DNA from: Saxidomus purpurata
Lineage: Eukaryota > Mollusca > Bivalvia > Venerida > Veneridae
Reading direction: 5' to 3'
DNA: 64,000 nt
Assembly (NCBI GenBank): GCA_022818135.1
Contig: JAFMSR010000005.1
Coordinates: 30,293,600 to 30,357,599, forward strand
The notes below the pieces were generated by a model. The model made no database searches and was not told where the DNA came from. It saw only the letters and a list, made by a program, of their open reading frames with translations. Below, one piece after another: positions 12,046-24,060 of the stretch; the first letter of the stretch is position 1; each line of letters begins with the position of its first letter. A program made the translations under genes and the position numbers.

Positions 12046-13102
12046 TTTTTATCATGCCACTATTATGATTTTTAATCATTATTTTACATTTTTATCTAAA
12101 TTCGGGGCGATTATTTCTGAGTAGTCCGGCAAAAAGTGGGAGGAGCTTGAAATATCTGATGTCCTCTGAGTTTTCCATAGGTTTGAACAGGGAGAAGTGT
12201 TCTCAAGTCACTGACTGAGAAAGGTTGCTGTTCTCAGACAGGCTTTATCAGGCAGTTGTCATAGTAATGGCATGATAAAAAAGACGCTTTTCCCTTTTTA
12301 TTCAGTCTGTCCACTCTCAGGCCGTATATGACAGACGACAATAACATATACATGTTTAGTAAATGCTGTTTGTAGCTTCTGAAACGCCTAACCTATCAAC
12401 TTACAGTAAAGTTAAAATCGCAAACAATTCTTACAACTTTTATTCATAATAGTATCATTTGTGCAAATCTAATATATAACAACGTATTACAAATAAATGA
12501 CAATTATCAAATATGAACAATGCAAGAAAAATACATGAACCGTGAAATAAAAACACAATAGCAATAAAAAAAATAAACTTCATAAACAAGCTGTATGATC
12601 ACCGTATCGAACGGTCCAAACTTCAACATCAAACTAGATTCTAAATAAAGCGTCCATATGTAACAATGTATGGGTAAACATGAGATGGCAGATCAACAGG
12701 ACTAAGATCTTGTATTGCAGGTGCCTAGATTGAGACTCGATTATTTACTGAATAAATCTCAAAGCAAAAACACACAATCGTATAACACAACTTGTGACAG
12801 AACTAATCGTAAAATACCGTGGCAATATATACATCTAGTAAGAAATATATCTGAACAATACTATTCATCACATCGACCACTAAATTAATCAGAAATAATC
12901 ACGAAAACATTCTGTTGTCAGCTATTACGTCTCTCCAAAAAAAGAACAAGATGCATTTAGACTACAAAGGTGCAACCCCGTCCCAAGTTACAGTACAGAA
13001 ACATTAAGGCTACTGTATGCAAGTTTCTGAAACATTGTCTTTTTGTTACATGAAACAGGATTCAGTTTCAGGTACATGTATGTGCACTTTAAAACTGCTA
13101 TT
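12046..13102 (-). other. Probable ovoA 3' UTR and downstream sequence
   Basis: This follows the ovoA stop at 13103 on the minus strand. A possible AATAAA lies at 12439-12444 (plus strand tttatt). No further coding exon was recognised. The transcript end is uncertain. Confidence 0.35.
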
Positions 13103-13190
13103 TCAAGCATGTTTCCAGACGGTAAGACGAGCATTTCTGGTTCCGGTTGTGTCTTCGTACTGGACATCTTCGGACAGCATACAGGTAAGT
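13103..13190 (-). CDS. ovoA: ovoA last exon (stop)
   Basis: Encodes LTCMLSEDVQYEDTTGTRNA then RLTVWKHA and TGA. The TVW near the end matches the family C-terminus. Acceptor atttcag|A. Confidence 0.85.
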
Positions 13191-16100
13191 CTGAAATGGT
13201 AATATTTCCACTAAACTGATGATTTCTAGGGAGGCTAATTATATCTGCATGTACATGTATTTCGATATTCAATTTACAGATAAAACAGCAGCCATGTTTA
13301 CGTTGCTGGATCTAGTAATGTTGAAATATTGTTAAGCTGCAAATTGCGATTTCTGACTGTTTCTGTGTAAAAAAGAAGCAGAACATGGAAATGATGACCA
13401 TTATCAAACATTGACAGAAGGTCTCGAACGTTAACTTGTGTATTTTAATTACTTGAGGTGAAATAGAATAACATAATAATATAAACCGTTACCCCTTGTC
13501 TGCAAGTGTTGGTTCGAGTGATTCTCTGTCCCACTGGCCAGTGCTGGACGCGATGACCACCAGACCATTGTTCTTTGTGATTTCAGACAGTCTCAAAAGC
13601 CATGCTGAAATGATAACAGCACTACTATGATTTCAGCATTGCTCTGCTAAAATCGAACTGGTTTGTGCTTTGCAACAGTGATTATAGATTTAGATCATCC
13701 GGCTGTATCTGTATTATTTACACATCTAAACAAGTAGTGTCATATAATATTTTGGTTAATCAACACTAGTCATGGCTACAAGCATCAATACATTAGTAAT
13801 TAATTGCTCGTTACATTATTCACATAATTATTGCAGGGCTAACACTTGTATAAATAACAGTATTGAAAACACTTTATACAACGTTTCTATTTATACATTT
13901 AACTTCATGTACGAACTATAATGAGACATGCAGTTTATTAATTTGAATTATAATGAAAGGCGTTAGGAAAATGGGAAACATTCAGAAAGAATGAATACAA
14001 GTAAGCACTATAGTGTAAATGATCACTGTACAGGCACTGAACAAATAAATTCCGAGACCAATTTGTAAAATATAGGTAAATTTACTGGGGAGCTTAAAGA
14101 ATTTATTTGTCAATTAAGGGTCCTTAAGTACAAACCTTTGGGTTGTTGTGTTCTTTCTAGGAATGTTACAATTGTCATGTCATACAAATTTATCCCGACC
14201 TCGTTTGGAATCCATGTAAACTGAAACAAACAGCCTTTGTTAAATCAATTGGAATACGTGGCACACCTATACATATCAATTACACATACATGTATATATC
14301 ATTTATTGTTTGAAAATGCAAACTAATGTTCCAGCGAGCACGCCATTCATCAATTGTTTTTTTTTCAAGATCTTACACAATGATCATTTTACCTGTCTCA
14401 TTAGTCATTATTATTACATAATGCCATTCTTGGAAAGTCACAGGGAAGAAACATACTAAATCTACCCGGGCAGTCTAAGTGTTCCCCCATGACTAATAAA
14501 GATCAACTGAGGTTGTCAAGTATTTTATCGTCTGCATAATACACATGCATAATTATTTATAACTGGTGTTGACTATCAAGAACTTGCTTAAAAGTTACTA
14601 CCTGTTTGAAGAGAACTCGGTCGGGTCTAACGTTCGAGTCCAGCTGAACGTTTACAGCACGGCCCTCGCTGGTTGTGAAACTCACATCGCTTTGACCTTT
14701 TTGAATTTTCATGGCAGTGTCCAGAAACCTGGCAACAACATCTGTCGCCAGCACCTGTAATAATAGTGAAATTATAACTAAGTCATAGTTCAAAATGACA
14801 ATTAATGGTATTGTAAAAAGTATAAGTAACAACTGATTCAACACTAAATATGCCATGCTTTCCTGAAAAGTGTGAAGAATAGACCAGATCCTTACTTCGA
14901 ACTTCGCCTAGCAGGGAAAAAGAAAAGCGCATTGGGCTACTCGGGCAGCGTTGAAACTTTATCAAAACTCTAAGGATAAAAATCATGGCAAATTAAAACA
15001 AAAACCCTTAACTCACATTTAGAAGCGTTAAATTTGTTAATATGACGAACATCTATCTCTATGGATGATAAATCAGAAACTTGTTTAAACGGGTGGCAAC
15101 ATGATATAGCCAAATTAAAGACTAAACGGTGATAATTACCTCTTCGAAGGTGTCGCTCAAATGCAGTGGGCCCCGCCCTGATCCCGCGCCGATCCATAAC
15201 GCCGACTTCTTAGCGTTGTTCTCTGCAAGTTCTTTACAGACATCGGCTACAGCAACTGGGAACGATTTTCGGAATCCGAATTCTTGTTCGAGAATTCCTT
15301 CTAACTTATCCACCGATTCAAAATGGTAATGTATATTAGTAGAAGGCACGACGATCTTCTTAACTTTGTCTTTATCCAAACACACGTTGTTTTCTGTAAA
15401 TATGCAAATATCCATATCTAAGATATAGCAATGCATCCGGACATTCAGTACCAAGAAATTGAATTTATATTATGACGAGACGAGAGTTTCATACGTCGGC
15501 CGGCTTACAAAGAAATTATGAGTACCACATAATAAAGAAGCACTGCTGTTTTTCGTAAAGCCAACTATAGAGTCACACCTCTAGCTGCAACCATGGTTTT
15601 AAACTACATTTCTTAATCTTAATAAATTTTCAGGCTTAGTAAAATGCCAACCTTCAACTCCGCAACCGAGGACATATACTTCCGTATCCACGATCCTGGT
15701 CGGAAGTTCGATCTTATGAGCTTTCTTCTGTACAGTACGTGCCACGCGGAATCCGGCATGCTGTAAGAAATGTCGCCTGAACGCATACCGTGCGAATCTA
15801 GAGGCTTCATCTCCCGTGCTTATCCAAGACCCTCCCTACAAAAATATATTCCAAGACTGAATTTACTTTTAAAATGATACAGTTCAAACAACTTCTTAAT
15901 TAATTGATTGCTTATTTAATACATTAATTATATATTTCATTCATAGGTTATACAATCAGACGTAACTTATTATGTTATTATCCATTGATTACGGTATTTT
16001 AGTGTGAAATAAGTGCCCACACGAAAATTTATTTATCGGAAAACATACTGAAACGGCGTGCCATAGTTAAATATTGTAAAACAAAGCAGTGACCGTCGGA

Positions 16101-18014
16101 TTCCTACCAGGATCACGTTGTGTTTGCCATCAAAGCAAGGTGAGGAGAAGTCATCGTACAGCCAGTGCGTGTCCTGGCACAGTCCGTTGAACTGGTCCTC
16201 TGTCCACTGCCACACATTACCAAACACATCATAGAAACCCAGATCGTTTGCTGGGTACATATTCACGGGCTGAAAAACGTGTATTGATCGCGTAAATATC
16301 AATTACGTTCCTGCAGAACCATAAACCATGCTTTAACAAAAATAGCACAACGATACTAATTACTGTTAGATCTCTCTCGGCACAGTTAACTTGCCACAGA
16401 ACTCTGAATAAGGTGTTCTGAATCCAGCGCCAAATGTAAAAGTAATTTGCTGCACCATTACCACTTCATTCATGTTCTAATCGTAACTAATTACTGTTAG
16501 ATCTCTCTCGGCACAGTTAACTTGCTACAGAACTCTGAATAAGGTGTTCTGAATCCAGCGCCAAATGTAAAAGTAATTTGCTGCACCATTACCACTTCAT
16601 TCATGTTCTAATCTTCGTTTTTCGTTTCCATGTACATGTAGGATTGTACGATTTTTTAAAGTTCTAAATGCAAGAATGTTGGAAATAGGAAACATAAGCA
16701 ACCGTAGCATACTATCGGCCACAGTCTTTAACAATAGTGGAAAGAAAATAAAAATATGTAAATCAAAGACGATTAAGATCAAACTGGTATAATGTTACTT
16801 ACAGTTGATGATCCGTACACCAGGTTGTGACTGCAGTTTTTCCCGCCAGAAAATATCAGATCACAGGATGTCCCGACGTTTGTAGGGATCTACAAGTTTG
16901 GAATAAATACAAATGATCATGTAAAACGCACATTTCCGCCATGGTGATGTTAGCATAAAACAACTATTTAACTTTGTACATAACTTTCTAAATAGTTTCC
17001 ATGACGTTTTGACTAATTGCAATACACAAAAAATTATGCAAATAAGTTTCACAATATAGTTGACGGAATCCAAATTGAGTGAAAAACTGCCAACCTGTTT
17101 TCCTCTGATAGCATTGTGCTCTGCCTCAGACAGGAGCCTGTATTCTGAGCCTTTCCAGTGACAGAAAGCTTTCGCTTCGTGGTAGTTGATATCTACAGGC
17201 CACGATAGAGGCAGATCCAAGATGTCAAACATTGCACGGTATCTGAAAATAATACAAGAAGTGTCGTCTGATGCTGCTTTATGCTCTGCTTATGTGTATA
17301 TGATACATGTATATCGTAAACTGTTCTGCAAATGTGATATTTACACTGCACATGTAAATTTTAATGGTGACGAAGTTTTTAACGGTGACCACAAAAATAA
17401 TACATATATACTATTGCAATTATCAAAGATACTAAGTAGCTCTTTTCCAGCTCTCTGTGTGCTGAAATACTATAAAGTCAAAAATTTAATCACTTCATGT
17501 ATTTACTAATGGAAAATTGAAATGACCCGGCCAATCAGAAACGATGTGACACCAGAAGTGCGTAAGAATGTTTTCAAGCTGTTTTTGCATCCGATTTTTG
17601 TGAAAATGAATTTCTACTTTTTTAACCATAGCCTAGAGCAGTATTGTCCGGTGCGTTAAAAATTGTTGTACTTTGTACCAAACTTCTCTCGTTTTGCAAA
17701 ACATGCATCAAATAGAAAATACCTAAACTCATAGGATGGCGGCCATTCCCTTAATTTAATAAGAAATATAATCACTTGTATGCTATTCCGTTGTCGATAT
17801 CCATGGCATTGACAGGGTCTCTACAATGACTGTACGTCGCCAAGTCGGAACCACAACCGCTTTTACAACCTAAGAAGAATATACATAACATTTTATTAAG
17901 TTTATTTTAATTCATACTAACTTGATGATTATTTAATCTCGATTGCAAAACAAGTTCTTTAAACTTACATGTATATTAATCGCTCTCGAGACTCACTCCA
18001 GCTGGAATCAACTT

Positions 18015-18065
<51 letters not shown>

Positions 18066-21000
18066 GCAATGAGGAATTATGTGTACTACTTGGGCACTGG
18101 TGGAGATCGAACCCGGGACCCTCCAAAATGTTATTACTGCCACAAGAAACACTAACAAGCACAGGATATGTTGCCACTAAAGTCAACTAAAGTACACGTT
18201 TACAGAAGAATAAAAAAACAGTATGTTCATATATATATATACCCTTGTTGCAGACCCAGAACATGGGATGCCGGGCTTGCCGAAAGGTTCTCCATTTCCA
18301 CCCCTCCTCACTCCAGTATTCTTGTTTGTTGTAACCATCATCATTTACAAACTCCAGGTACTCGGCGTTCGTCACCAGAAACTCAGAGGCTTGAAATGAC
18401 GGAGCACTGGAAAGTAGAGCAAACTTTGTAGCAATTACGGAAAGCTACAAATGATCCTTCCAAAAAAATTAAGGCCAGTACATTTTACTTTAATTTAATT
18501 CTGTTTGCTTAAAAATTTATGAACATCGTACGGAAATGTTGATTTCACAAGCTTATAGAACAGTTTAGTTCAAAGATACTTTTCGCATTTTCAACATCTT
18601 TATTCTAAATGCTCCAAAAAGATGACTTTGGAATGACGTATTCTATATAAGGACACTACTCGTATACAAAATGTGTTCCTACTTCACAGAAACATGCTTT
18701 CATGATAAATCTTTCGGTAGTTTTGTTTGAATAACATTTTTTTTACTAAACTGAAGATGCAAATATTTACTATACATTTTTCCCCGTTTCTATTTTTCAA
18801 ATTGCTAGTTGTTTTGTTCTGTTTTGTTTTTATCTGTACATTGTTTTTGTCGTGGAAAAATAAATATTTCCGTGAATTCAAAGAATTTGTACATTTTCGT
18901 ATCGTTCAATACTTACAAACATGACACTTCCCCATATTCATTATCCCAACCATATGATGGAAAGTCCTTCGGTTTGCCGAACGTGATGTCATTTCCTTCT
19001 ACATGTATCATTCGGTTCTCTTCCGGAACGCTCGCTGAAGGTCAGTAGAAAGACAGTTTAAAATGGGGGAAAATCAGTCGAAGATTTCGTGGAAGTTATA
19101 TTCTAATGTATCACGCGACCAGTTTCTGACTTTGTGTGGTGGCAATATTTTGTTTCTTTTTGCTATTTGAGGCGTTAGCTGTTTCGGCAGGTTTTATTTA
19201 ATAGGTAAGCTCAAAAATGAGGTATTTTCTAAGCGTTTAAGGAATTTGATTTCTATTTTTCACTTTTAAGCGTTTCCGTGGTTTTTGTTTTACTATCTCT
19301 TGTTGGAAAGTGGTTATGTTTGAGATAACGATCTGCCAAAGAAATAAACACGTATAAAAATCAACAACCAATTCTCCCTCCAATAACTGACCGCAGAGAT
19401 GCTCTTGAAGCAGGCTTATCATTCTGTTCGGACACTTTTGGACAACATGGGTGCTAAATGAAAATTAATCCGGTGTAGCATGCTCAACAAGTTATGAACG
19501 ACATGTTCAAGGTAAATGAACTCGTGAAAACTTAGAAAACACAAAATGAAATCGTTAAGCATTGTGTCGTGAGTAAATAAGTATACTCTTTATACACAGA
19601 ACCATCGCGTGAAAACATGCTGTTTATATAATTATGTAACGATGCGTAGAAACATCATACTAAATTTGTATGTGAAATGAATATTAGAGTTACTTACAAT
19701 TCTGGTGTGGGGCATATGTCCATCCGTCAGGTTTGGACACCATGTCTACTGGGAGCTGTCGTATGAGCACGGAGGAGGTCTCCAAATGAATGCGTTCATG
19801 TTCCATGCCCATCAGGAGTGCCCACTGGAATACAGCATGTTAGTGTATCAATTTGAAGCTTATCGATTGAATAGCTTTCTTCAAATAGTTTGATCTTTTC
19901 GAGAGTGTTTAATGTTTTTATAATTATTCTACGTGCGAAAATTCATTCAAAATGTGTATTTGATGCAGCAAAAGGTGACTGGGAGAAACAGTTGTGGTAC
20001 TTTACTGTTGGCTAAGCAAATTCAGACTAAATAATTGCAGAAGACTTTCAACCAGTATGGGTCCAATCTGAATCTATAATATTCATATGTACATTTAAGT
20101 TTACTAAAGTAACATAGGGAACAACTCTAGCAGTTGTGTATATCGCTCCATCTTACTTGAAACGTCATTTTTTTCGCGAAGTTTTTATTTTCATAACACA
20201 TGACATACCCATCTGCTTTCGATGGTGATAGGGAGTTGTAAAGGCGTTTTGTCGATGATATCCAGGACGATCTGCCGGACCTGTTTCCTGTACTGCACCG
20301 TCTCTTCAACACTTGGCCATTGGTAAGACCCTCCCATTCGGAAATTTTCCTGCATAATGTATGTGTGCATACTGGTCAAGAAATAATTATTATGAGGTAA
20401 AGGTAAAATGTTTATTATAGTGTCACCAAAACTTAAAGGGCCAGCCATTTCTGGTATGGCCTCTTTTTTACCTAATTTTCAGCAAAATGGTGACTTTTGA
20501 AAGGTTACATGTTTGATTCAGATTGTAAGTGTAGGTTTATGATCATAAAATTATGGTGGCATATCTCTGCAAATCATAACCAACAAAATATCTCACTTAA
20601 TTCCAAAATTATCTTGAAAAGAAGAAAACTTATCATGAAAAATATTTTTTTTCGCGAAAAGCTTTTGTTAATTTCATTTAAAAGGGAAAATATCACGATA
20701 GTGCCCACTACTAGTTACATAATACCTTTGTTAAACAGACTTTACTGTATGGCAACTAAACTTTGTTTATACTATAGTGCTATACTAATATGACATGTTT
20801 TGTCTCAATCAAACATGATTCTAATATATTGTCATATTATTACGTTACCACGATGCTGAATCTCCGGCATATTTTGGTTACTGATACAAATTAGTGAAAT
20901 TACGATGTGAAATTACGACATTTTCGTTGTGTTAAACATTTGTACTACAGTGTAACACCAATATGCACATTTTCTGGATCACTATGAGCCTCATATACTG

Positions 21001-22975
21001 TATTGTATATGTAACTTCATTTATTCATGTAAAACATGAAATGAGTGTAATAAAGATTTTTGAATTGAATTGAATTTTAATTGCCTACAATAATAAATGA
21101 CTGACCGAGATATAATTACGTTTCAGATAAATATAAACAGAATACATGTATTATAAACAGATTTATTCTTACCTTTAGGTATTTTTTGAACAGAAATATA
21201 ATACAATCAAGAAAAGTAAAAAATGGACATTTTATGTATGCAAAAACAGTTTTCCCGAAAACATTGCTACTTTTCACCAAAAACGTTTTTTCTTTTCAAG
21301 GAAACTTTTATTAGTAACGACAGAGTAGTAACGCAAAATGGCTGTTAACTGAAATATTTCGACATAATGTGTCAAACTCTTCATGATAATTATCTGGCTT
21401 ACCGGTAGTTTATGCAGAAATATATCACTATATAAAATACAGATAAAGTTCGATTTTAGTTACAATCCAGCAACTTTTTATATAAATTATGCCATACGGC
21501 CCATTTTCAACACATATTTCTGTGAAATTTAGGTTTCCGATTGTTATCTCATGAAATGTTGGATGGATTTCAGTCATGTTTGCCACGAATGTACATATAT
21601 TAAAAAATAATACTAAATGAACAGGTCAATTTCATTTTCTGGTTACTTTTCACATATTTTTGGACACTGTGACTTACGGTTACAGGGGACTTGTAGCCCC
21701 ATCTCCTGTTAAAGATCAGTTTCATGCTACATGTCCATTTGATGGACATTTATTTATTAAGCAATTATATTCGCAGAGCAGAGATAATTGTGTGCACCAT
21801 TGCAACCATAATTAAAAGATTGTATGCTAAAGATAAATATGTGTGACTGAATTATATTGCAAGTAAACGACACACTTCTGTTTCTGGGGCATCTGTGTTG
21901 TACGGACACATTTCTAGTTATATTTTAGCAATGCAATTATATATGCTCTTCTAATTCATCTACGTTCTAAATAATTTATTGAAGTCGTTTATTTGTAATT
22001 AATTTTCATACATTTGTACATATCTATTTCTTGTCTTACCGTGTCATCCCAGGACATTTCATCCACACCCGTCTCAAATATCTTCTCGAACTCGAAGTTG
22101 ACCCGCTCCTGAAGAAATCAAGCGTTAGTTCAGTCGTTCCGCGAATTGATGAAAGTTAAGATTTGGAGAAAAAATGCTGTTATAAGATATTATAAGACTT
22201 ATAAGATATCATTGTATATACTGAGTATACATAGCTTATACTATATAACATATCATATACACGTGTGCAGACCAGAAATACCCAACAACAACAACAGTAG
22301 GCTCAAAATGAAAAACGAATGTTGTGTGTGAGGGTCTATTTATGAAAGTAAAGTCAGTAGATCTCGACATACCTTGAGGAGTCCAGCAAGAATGAGTTTG
22401 TTGACATAGACCACTGCGGTGTGAGCATAGTAGAAGATAAGCGGAAGTCGCAGACGATCCGGGCACTTGTAAAACACAGAGTCGTCTGCAGCAGTAAAAG
22501 TATGTAATTTAAATTTTATGTCTAGTGTAGAGTAAGATTTGATTATCCATTACCAAGAGGTCAGACAATAAGTTTTCATTCGGTTCCCCTTATGGTGATA
22601 AGCCAGGCCAGTCCAGTCGGAAATGTATGGACAAGTCTACTGTGAAAGTACAGCAAAGGTTAACAATTTCATAGATAAAGAATTAAAATGTCCATTTACC
22701 ATCACCGCAGCCATCTTTTTAAAATGAAGATAGGAATACGCGTGTGTCGCGCGTGACTTCTATTTCTCATCGCCACAGTTCCTATAAAACCTTGTTTTTA
22801 GTATCAAGTTTAAAAATATAAGAAGAAAACGCTTTTTTTGCTTTCTGCTTTCATGTACAGGTGTCATTGTTCAATTACCTCACAGCTTTTGTGTATAATT
22901 TTTCACTTACCATTCAGTGCGGTGAAGAGACTTTCGTTGAGATTGTAGCTGTTTTCAAAATACTCTCTTATTTGT
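13103..22975 (-). CDS. ovoA: OvoA, 5-histidylcysteine sulfoxide synthase (17 exons; first short exon missing)
   Basis: Seventeen exons join in frame to about 720 residues plus stop. OvoA is a non-haem iron enzyme that couples cysteine and histidine with O2 to 5-histidylcysteine sulfoxide, the first step to ovothiol; its C-terminal domain is a SAM methyltransferase. What is seen: a DinB-like N-terminal part with a candidate iron-ligand His in YYAHTAVVY (residue ~43 of the visible part) and the HxxxHxE motif EHERIHLE (~138-144). Next is an FGE-sulfatase-like domain (~200-450) with YGWDNEYG, EEGWKWRTF, NYHEAKAFCHWKG, DVFGNVWQWTED, GGSWISTGDEASRFARYAFR and GFRVART. Last is a methyltransferase part with WIGAGSGRG and a TVWKHA end. 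Exon phases agree at all 16 junctions. The N-terminal exon before QIREYF was not found between 22976 and about 30 kb. The gene is known in marine invertebrates. Coordinates give the coding span; exons are listed separately. Confidence 0.95.
13493..13604 (-). CDS. ovoA: ovoA exon
   Basis: Encodes WLLRLSEITKNNGLVVIASS and TGQWDRESLEPTLADK plus GG. Acceptor atttcag|CA. The donor GG|gtaacg is non-optimal. If it were not used, translation would stop at once with TAA. Confidence 0.85.
14136..14220 (-). CDS. ovoA: ovoA exon
   Basis: Encodes FTWIPNEVGINLYDMTIVTF and LERTQQPK plus one base. Acceptor gtttcag|TTT, donor AAAG|gtttgt. Confidence 0.88.
14602..14754 (-). CDS. ovoA: ovoA exon
   Basis: 51 codons from VLATDVVARFLDTAMKIQKG to VRPDRVLFKQ. 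Acceptor ttattacag|GTG, donor CAG|gtagta; phase 0. Confidence 0.92.
15140..15393 (-). CDS. ovoA: ovoA exon, methyltransferase SAM-binding motif
   Basis: 85 codons including FGFRKSFPVAVADVCKELAE and WIGAGSGRGPLHLSDTFEE. GxGxGR is the likely SAM-binding loop. Acceptor atttacag|AA, donor GAG|gtaatt. Confidence 0.93.
15652..15835 (-). CDS. ovoA: ovoA exon
   Basis: Encodes GGSWISTGDEASRFARYAFR, RHFLQHAGFRVART, then a linker to the methyltransferase part. Acceptor ttttgtag|GGA, donor G|gttggc. Confidence 0.96.
16108..16269 (-). CDS. ovoA: ovoA exon, FGE-domain signature
   Basis: 54 codons, starting PVNMYPANDLGFYDVFGNVW and followed by QWTEDQFNGL and YDDFSSPCFDGKHNVIL. This is the most diagnostic OvoA segment in the window. 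Acceptor tttttcag|CCC, donor CTG|gtagga; phase 0. Confidence 0.97.
16355..16613. repeat. 131-bp tandem duplication in an ovoA intron
   Basis: Two almost identical copies (16355-16485, 16486-16613) start 'actaattactgttagatctc' and end 'cattcatgttctaatc'. Very few differences are visible, so the duplication is recent. It does not touch an exon. Confidence 0.9.
16803..16889 (-). CDS. ovoA: ovoA exon
   Basis: 29 codons: IPTNVGTSCDLIFSGGKNCS then HNLVYGSST. Acceptor cttgtag|ATC, donor ACT|gtaagt; phase 0 on both sides. Confidence 0.93.
17095..17242 (-). CDS. ovoA: ovoA exon
   Basis: Encodes YRAMFDILDLPLSWPVDINY, HEAKAFCHWKGSEYRLLSEA and EHNAIRGKQ. Strong family match. Acceptor ttttcag|A, donor CAG|gttggc. 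Confidence 0.96.
17776..17869 (-). CDS. ovoA: ovoA exon with weak donor
   Basis: Encodes CKSGCGSDLATYSHCRDPVN and AMDIDNGIAY, a cysteine-rich loop in animal OvoA. Acceptor ttcttag|GT. The only in-frame donor is AA|gtgatt, a weak GT site, but it restores KYRAMFD across the junction. Confidence 0.88.
18017..18062. repeat. (GA)n microsatellite
   Basis: An uninterrupted GA run of about 46 bp in an ovoA intron, adjoining a SINE-like fragment. Confidence 0.95.
18063..18165 (-). repeat. SINE-like fragment (B box only)
   Basis: Read on the minus strand it contains 'cccgggttcgatctccacc', a Pol III B-box-like sequence followed by a tail running into (TC)n. No A box is visible, so it is a truncated tRNA-derived repeat. 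Confidence 0.5.
18243..18406 (-). CDS. ovoA: ovoA exon
   Basis: Encodes APSFQASEFLVTNAEYLEFV to WSEEGWKWRTFRQARHPMFW and VCNK. Acceptor tttccag|T, donor AAGG|gtatat, which runs straight into a short (TA)n tract. Confidence 0.95.
18917..19034 (-). CDS. ovoA: ovoA exon
   Basis: Encodes VPEENRMIHVEGNDITFGKP then KDFPSYGWDNEYGEVSC. This is the entry to the FGE-sulfatase-like domain. Acceptor cttcag|CG, donor TTT|gtaagt; ends in phase 2. Confidence 0.94.
19698..19824 (-). CDS. ovoA: ovoA exon with HxxxHxE iron-binding motif
   Basis: Encodes WALLMGMEHERIHLETSSVL and on to PDGWTYAPHQN. The two His of HERIH are the expected Fe(II) ligands. Acceptor attccag|TGG, donor T|gtaagt. Confidence 0.96.
20209..20349 (-). 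CDS. ovoA: ovoA exon
   Basis: 47 codons, from ENFRMGGSYQWPSVEETVQY to PLQLPITIESRW. Acceptor tatgcag|GAA, donor TGG|gtatgt; phase 0. The preceding intron is about 1.7 kb and contains a retroelement 3' end. Confidence 0.95.
20450..21080 (+). repeat. Probable LINE 3' end in an ovoA intron
   Basis: It ends with 'gtgtaataaagatttttgaa' followed by 'ttgaattgaattt'. This tail type is common for invertebrate non-LTR elements (polyadenylation-like signal plus short tandem tail). No coding match was recognised. Confidence 0.45.
22040..22108 (-). CDS. ovoA: ovoA exon
   Basis: Encodes ERVNFEFEKIFETGVDEMSW plus DDT, the conserved GVDEMSWDD block of the family. Acceptor ttcttcag|GAG, donor ACG|gtaaga; phase 0 at both ends. 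Confidence 0.95.
22373..22485 (-). CDS. ovoA: ovoA exon (first iron-ligand His region)
   Basis: Encodes DSVFYKCPDRLRLPLIFYYA then HTAVVYVNKLILAGLLK. The His corresponds to the first ligand position of the DinB-like fold in the OvoA/EgtB family (by analogy). Acceptor tgctgcag|AC, donor AAG|gtatgt. Confidence 0.93.
22911..22975 (-). CDS. ovoA: ovoA first visible exon
   Basis: Encodes QIREYFENSYNLNESLFTAL with split codons at both ends. Acceptor is atttcag|A, donor AATG|gtaagt. OvoA proteins usually have about 20-40 residues before this point, so an upstream exon ending in phase 2 is expected. Confidence 0.9.
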
Positions 22976-23052
22976 CTGAAATAAAATGACAAACAACATA
23001 CTACTGTGTCTGAAAGAACCTCGTAGTGTTCAAGAATCGATGTGGTTTATTT

Positions 23053-24060
23053 AACAAGAGGGCCACGATGGCCATATATAGCTCACCTGTATATCAATTG
23101 CCAATGATACAAGGGGTCATGATTTTAACATAATTCGTAGAGGTCCACTACACAATGCTTAGTAACATTCCAAATATCTAAGCTCTGCCTGTGGGCCTTG
23201 TGGTTTCTTTAAGTTTTCACTATATAAGCCTATGCGAAATCAAGTGACCCCCACCCGGGAAGGGTTATTTTAATCCTGGGGTCATGATTTCAACAATCTT
23301 TGTAAAGGTTCACACGGCAATGATACATGCTAAATAATTATCTAAGTTCTAGGCCTTGTGGTTTCAGAGAAGAAGACTTTTAAAGTTTTTCCTATGTAAA
23401 ATCAAGTGACCCCCGGGCTGGGTCAGTTTTGACCCGGGGGTCATGATTTGCACAAACTTGGTAGAGATCCACTAAGCAATGTTACATGCCTAAGATTTTT
23501 AAAGTTGTTCCTATATAAGCCTATGTAAAACCAAGTGACCCACGGGCGGGGTCAATTTTGACCCGAGGCTCATAATTTGAACAATCTTGGTATAGGTTCA
23601 CTAGACAATGCTACATGCCAAATATCTAAGCTCTATGCCTTGTGGTTTCAGAGAAGTAGATTTAAAAGTTTTTCATATATAGCCTATGTAAAACCAAGTA
23701 ACCCCCGGGCGGAGTCAATTTTGACCCTGGAGTCATGATTTGAACAATCTTGGTAGAGGTCCACTAGTCAATGCTACATGCTACATGCTAAATATCTTAG
23801 CTTTAGGCCATGTGGTTTCATAAAGAAGATTTTTAAAGCTTTTCCTATTTTTTGCCATATCAACCAGAGTTCTGCATGGAATGGAATATTCTTTGAACAA
23901 TTTTGGTAAAGCTTCATGCAAGGAACATCCCTTCATAGTTTCATCAAAACTGCCCTAGTGGTTTCAGAGGAGATGTCGTTTGAATAAAATTGTTGACGGA
24001 CGACGAACAATCATCCATTAGAAAAGCTTACCCTGGCATAGCCAGATGAGCTAATGAAAA
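23053..24060 (+). repeat. Interspersed repeat family A, copy 1
   Basis: Opens 'aacaagagggccacgatggc' and closes 'agccagatgagctaatgaaa'. The interior has several ~150-bp subunits with 'aagtgacccccgggc', 'gggtcaattttgaccc', 'catgctaaatatctaagctc' and 'ccttgtggtttcagagaaga'. Further copies lie at 25279, 44347, 45038 and 54869, with fragments at 30889 and 58811. Confidence 0.85.

Noticed and set aside
17943..18190. ORFs with RERERE and SLSLSL runs
   Set aside because: They are translations of the (GA)n microsatellite in an ovoA intron.
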